This document shows positions 24,101-25,767 of a stretch of DNA of 25,767 nucleotides, in pieces. The translations under genes were made by a program, and so were the position numbers. The notes beneath the pieces were generated by a model. It did no database searches. It saw only the letters and a list, made by a program, of their open reading frames with translations, and was not told where the DNA came from. The number at the start of each line of letters is the position of its first letter. Position 1 is the stretch's first letter. Source of the stretch: an uncultured Clostridia bacterium (lineage in GTDB: Bacteria > Bacillota > Clostridia > TANB77 > CAG-508); NCBI GenBank assembly GCA_904419095.1, contig CAJFQT010000007.1, positions 1-25,767 on the forward strand, given 5' to 3'.

Positions 24101-24472
24101 TTAACAGGAGCAACAAAAGTAGATGACAGAATAAAAATGGTAGATGAATTCAATGAAAATGATAACGTAAAAATATTTTTAATATCATTAAAAGCAGGAG
24201 GAACAGGACTTAATCTTACAGGCGCCGATATGGTAATACACTATGACCCATGGTGGAACTTATCAGCAGAAAATCAAGCAACAGACAGAGCATATCGTAT
24301 AGGGCAAAGAAATAATGTGCAAGTATATAAACTAATTACAAAAAACTCAATAGAAGAAAAAATTTATGAACTCCAAGAAAGAAAAGCAAAATTAGCAGAT
24401 AATATGCTTGATACTTCAGTTACTTTTGTAAATAAAATGTCAAAGGAAGATATTATGCAGTTGTTCAGTTAA
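21179..24472 (+). CDS. SWIM zinc-finger SNF2-family helicase
   Basis: 1097 residues. A SWIM zinc finger lies near the start (C73-x-C75, C85-x-H87 in ITCTCPDYERTYGVCKHTLA). The middle region (about 100-600) is of the type associated with bacterial SNF2 proteins. The SNF2 motor then begins: Walker A DMGLGKT near 655-661, DEAQ near 759, LTGTPIENSLAELWSIFDF, and the second RecA domain with FLISLKAGGTGLNLTGAD and QATDRAYRIGQ near 1033. All ATPase motifs are intact. It should be a double-stranded DNA translocase; bacterial members are linked to RNA polymerase recycling or to DNA repair and defence, and the sequence does not decide between these. AGAGGAG lies 7 nt before the ATG. No methylase, nuclease or phospholipase D gene is adjacent, which argues against a DISARM-type or other defence island. 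Confidence 0.92.
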   Translation: MLVSRDIMLSLMLDAGKDRINRAKRYKEEGRVDIDKIEYENSRNFEVSANVYGNETYRTYISARNGEIDDITCTCPDYERTYGVCKHTLATIMELEEIISPDEVNKPKSNNIRYTNFKQIVNTFYNEEIDKIDEEEIKIGKDSGTIILEPKLIYNRFDKDLKLEFKIGNKRLYKIKSLTEFYDRMLNKEFYKYGDKLQFIHTKEMFRKDMQDLLEFVLKYSEIIKYANSNSNSNYRYYGKALNENSIMLGNTGLDEFFEIMKGKKIEFQIDTKQGQIELKEENPKIEFFLNKTTNQEYEIVPNVNLYEIIFLKGKDHQYILWENKLYKLNKQFEESTMKLIQIFKENYLTEVFLSKEDLKQLFSIVVPRLKNTINLKNVDEKEIEEYKPKELITKVYLDFDKNDYLVAEVRFCYDETEINPLNEKQKVNIPRNILEESKALNIFKKSGFMFDVKNLRFILPENDKIYNFLTQDIAYYMQKFEVMVTDNFKTKEITKPKIGTLGIKVENDLLSIDLKKINIDIKELKDIMSKYKLKKKYHRLKDGSFLSLEENKEVEFIDKLVTGMNIDYKEIEDGEIRLPVNRSLYLNELLKGLKGTEIIKNSEYKNIVTNLNKEIQDDNITIPENLNADLRYYQKIGFRWLSVLDSYHFGGILADDMGLGKTIQILAIILKYINKEKESRKASIVISPSSLTLNWLNEAKKFAPTLKVGIIRGTAKERAEQIKNINNYDLIITSYDLLKRDVDNYKELNYTFKYAIADEAQYLKNSNTKNAKVIKSIKAETRFALTGTPIENSLAELWSIFDFIMPGYLFGYKEFKNTYEVPIVKDQDENAMNKLKMLIEPFVLRRTKKEVLTELPEKTITVLNNEMTEEQEEIYLSYLAQAKQEVADEINANGFEKSQIKILAALTRLRQICCHPKLFISNYSGICSKLEQCLEIIEDGISAGHKILLFSTYTSMFDIIEEKLKNRKIAYFKLTGATKVDDRIKMVDEFNENDNVKIFLISLKAGGTGLNLTGADMVIHYDPWWNLSAENQATDRAYRIGQRNNVQVYKLITKNSIEEKIYELQERKAKLADNMLDTSVTFVNKMSKEDIMQLFS

Positions 24473-24520
24473 AAAATAATATATAAAATATTATTATTAA
24501 ATATAACAAATATTAAAATT

Positions 24521-24565
24521 GAAGTAAAACAAATGAAGAATTTAATATGTTTTACTTCGATTTTT
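24521..24565 (+). terminator. Terminator behind the SNF2 gene
   Basis: GAAGTAAAACA (24521-24531) pairs perfectly with TGTTTTACTTC (24548-24558), followed by GATTTTTC. Confidence 0.75.
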
Positions 24566-24677
24566 CTTATTATATATCATATTTTTAAAATGTATCATTT
24601 TTAAAAATATTCCATATTAATATAAAGAGAATAGAATAATAAAATAAAATGTAAAAAAGTATATAAAAGAGCAATAT

Positions 24678-24789
24678 AGGAATTTTGTGATTAAACACAC
24701 ATAAAATAGCAGGAATTTTGTGAAAAAACATATTACATATACCAGGAATTTTGTGAAAAAACATATTACATATACCAGGAATTTTGTGA
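24678..24789 (+). repeat. Tandem 33-bp repeats with a 13-bp core
   Basis: AGGAATTTTGTGA occurs at 24678, 24711, 24744 and 24777, each exactly 33 bp apart. The 20-nt spacers after copies 2 and 3 are identical (AAAAACATATTACATATACC); the one after copy 1 differs. The array ends 23 nt before the start of the next gene, inside its promoter and leader region, so it may be an operator array or a variable minisatellite. The rest of 24566-24677 is plain A/T-rich spacer. Confidence 0.85.
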
Positions 24790-24812
24790 TATATTATATA
24801 TAGGTGATGAAA

Positions 24813-25184
24813 ATGAATAATTTTGAACAATTTGAAAAAAGAAATGACGAAAGATGGGAAAGGGAACTAGACGAAAAGATAGATACGTTATTAGAACAAT
24901 ATTATAACTTCCAAAGAGAAGAAGGAGAAACCAAACTAGAATATTTAACAAGAAAGAAAAAATTAGTTAGTAAAATTATTGATACATACATTGTAATAAA
25001 AGTAGAAGGTTTTGGATTTGAAGAAAAAGGGTACAGGAAAGATTACAACATAAAACAATACGAATTTGCAGAATTATCATATCTAGTAGAAGAAGCGAAA
25101 AGAAAGCAAAAAGAGAGAAGAGAAAAAGTACAAAGAGATATTAAATTTGAAAGCCTAAAAGATTACAAAGGAGAAGAAAGATAA
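24813..25184 (+). CDS. Small charged helical protein of unknown function
   Basis: 123 residues, very rich in Glu, Lys and Arg, with no signal peptide or membrane helix, so cytoplasmic. The sequence suggests helices throughout: WERELDEKIDTLLEQYYNFQ near the start and a Lys/Arg/Glu-rich coiled-coil-like stretch near the end (LVEEAKRKQKERREKVQRDI). I do not recognise a family. The start ATG 24813 has AGGTGA 5 nt upstream; GTG 24804 and ATG 24807 in the same frame overlap that site and are less likely. It lies 45 nt before trmFO in the same direction, so it may share a transcript with it. The 33-bp repeat array stands directly in front. Confidence 0.7.
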   Translation: MNNFEQFEKRNDERWERELDEKIDTLLEQYYNFQREEGETKLEYLTRKKKLVSKIIDTYIVIKVEGFGFEEKGYRKDYNIKQYEFAELSYLVEEAKRKQKERREKVQRDIKFESLKDYKGEER

Positions 25185-25229
25185 AAAAGTAAAAGGGCTA
25201 AAACATAAAAAATAGAGGAGAACAAAATT

Positions 25230-25767
25230 ATGAAAAATCATATAAACATTATAGGTGGAGGATTAGCAGGAACAGAAGCGGCATATCAAATAGCTAAAAG
25301 AGGAATAAAAGTAAAACTATATGAAATGAAACCAAAAAAATATTCCCCAGCACATAGCAACCCAAATTTAGCAGAAATAGTTTGCAGTAACTCATTCAAA
25401 TCAAATCTACTAACAAATGCCTGTGGACTCCTTAAAGAAGAACTAAGAAGATTAGATTCATTATTAATCAAAACAGCAGATGAAACAAAAGTACCAGCAG
25501 GACAAGCACTAGCAGTAGACCGTGACATATTTTCACAAAAAGTCACAGATGCAATAAGAAAAAATGAACTAATAGAAATAATAGAAGAAGAAATTGGAGA
25601 AAAAATCCACTTAAAAGACCTATGCAAAGAAGCAATTACAATAATTGCAACAGGACCATTAACATCTGATGCATTATCAAAAGAAATAAAAGAATTAACA
25701 GGTCAAGACAAACTATATTTCTATGATGCAGCAGCACCAATAGTAACAAAAGAGAGTATAGATTTTT
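25230..25767 (+). CDS. trmFO: TrmFO, folate-dependent tRNA m5U54 methyltransferase (5' part)
   Basis: The first 179 codons of TrmFO; the gene runs off the right edge. The protein methylates U54 of tRNA using methylenetetrahydrofolate and FAD. The FAD-binding Rossmann motif (INIIGGGLAGTEAAYQIAKR) begins at residue 5. EIVCSNSFKSN (about 49-59) is the conserved active-site region with the catalytic Cys at 52. VPAGQALAVDRDIFS and TIIATGPLTSDAL follow as in the family. GAGGAG lies 9 nt before ATG 25230. Confidence 0.95.
   Translation, partial: MKNHINIIGGGLAGTEAAYQIAKRGIKVKLYEMKPKKYSPAHSNPNLAEIVCSNSFKSNLLTNACGLLKEELRRLDSLLIKTADETKVPAGQALAVDRDIFSQKVTDAIRKNELIEIIEEEIGEKIHLKDLCKEAITIIATGPLTSDALSKEIKELTGQDKLYFYDAAAPIVTKESIDF

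Noticed and set aside
24678..24789. CRISPR-like array (13-bp repeats, 20-nt spacers)
   Set aside because: Two of three spacers are identical, the repeats are too short, and there are no cas genes; it is a plain tandem repeat.
24585..24830. 81-codon minus-strand frame over the 33-bp repeats
   Set aside because: No ribosome binding site, and the repeated peptide follows from the tandem DNA repeat.
21179..25184. Defence island around the SNF2 helicase
   Set aside because: No methylase, nuclease, phospholipase D or other defence gene is adjacent; the next genes are an unknown small protein and trmFO.

Overview
The window looks like chromosomal DNA from a low-GC, spore-former-type Firmicute, most likely an uncultured Clostridia-type gut bacterium. 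The evidence is an extremely A/T-rich sequence with A-ending codons, strong GGAGG-type ribosome binding sites, and a Firmicute gene set: Spo0A-like regulator, Spo0E-like phosphatase, YmfF/YmfH, YitT, PhoH2/YlaK type, TrmFO, S21 and a streptococcal-type stand-alone CoaB. The N-terminus of the RCC1 protein (ITLIALVITIIVLLILA) is of a kind I associate with uncultured Clostridia. Genus or species cannot be given from the sequence alone.

Layout. 1-3400: a large RCC1-repeat surface protein on the minus strand, flanked by two near-identical 40-nt hairpin/T-tract repeats, with a possible C-terminal gene remnant behind it. 3404-5405: a LysR regulator with an N-terminal frameshift, a symmetric overlapping divergent promoter, a 16-codon leader or remnant ORF, then coaB. 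5703-7444: an ECF sigma factor with a PepSY-like membrane anti-sigma candidate. 7527-11561: a minus-strand group concerned with the cell surface and development (G5-SH3-glucosaminidase, an unknown membrane-anchored protein, a divergent Spo0A-like response regulator, a higher-GC secreted protein). 11790-17529: mostly housekeeping on the plus strand (PhoH2-type ATPase with a degenerate PIN domain, RNase III, radical SAM protein, YitT transporter, J-domain membrane protein, rpsU), interrupted by a 315-bp nested palindromic element directly behind yitT. 17679-20265: the ymfF-ymfH M16 peptidase pair. 20575-20989: a Spo0E-like phosphatase facing a small XRE regulator. 21179-25767: a SWIM/SNF2 helicase, a tandem array of 33-bp repeats in front of a small charged protein of unknown function, and the start of trmFO, cut by the window edge.

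The most interesting points are: the Spo0A-like regulator whose receiver residues are kept but whose DNA-recognition helix differs strongly from Spo0A, with a Spo0E-like protein elsewhere in the window; the 315-bp nested palindrome; four copies of a 13-bp motif at exact 33-bp spacing in front of an unrecognised gene; the symmetric LysR promoter with an ATC-N9-GAT core beside a frameshifted lysR; and repeats bracketing the RCC1 gene. No rRNA, tRNA, CRISPR array, transposase or phage structural gene was seen.
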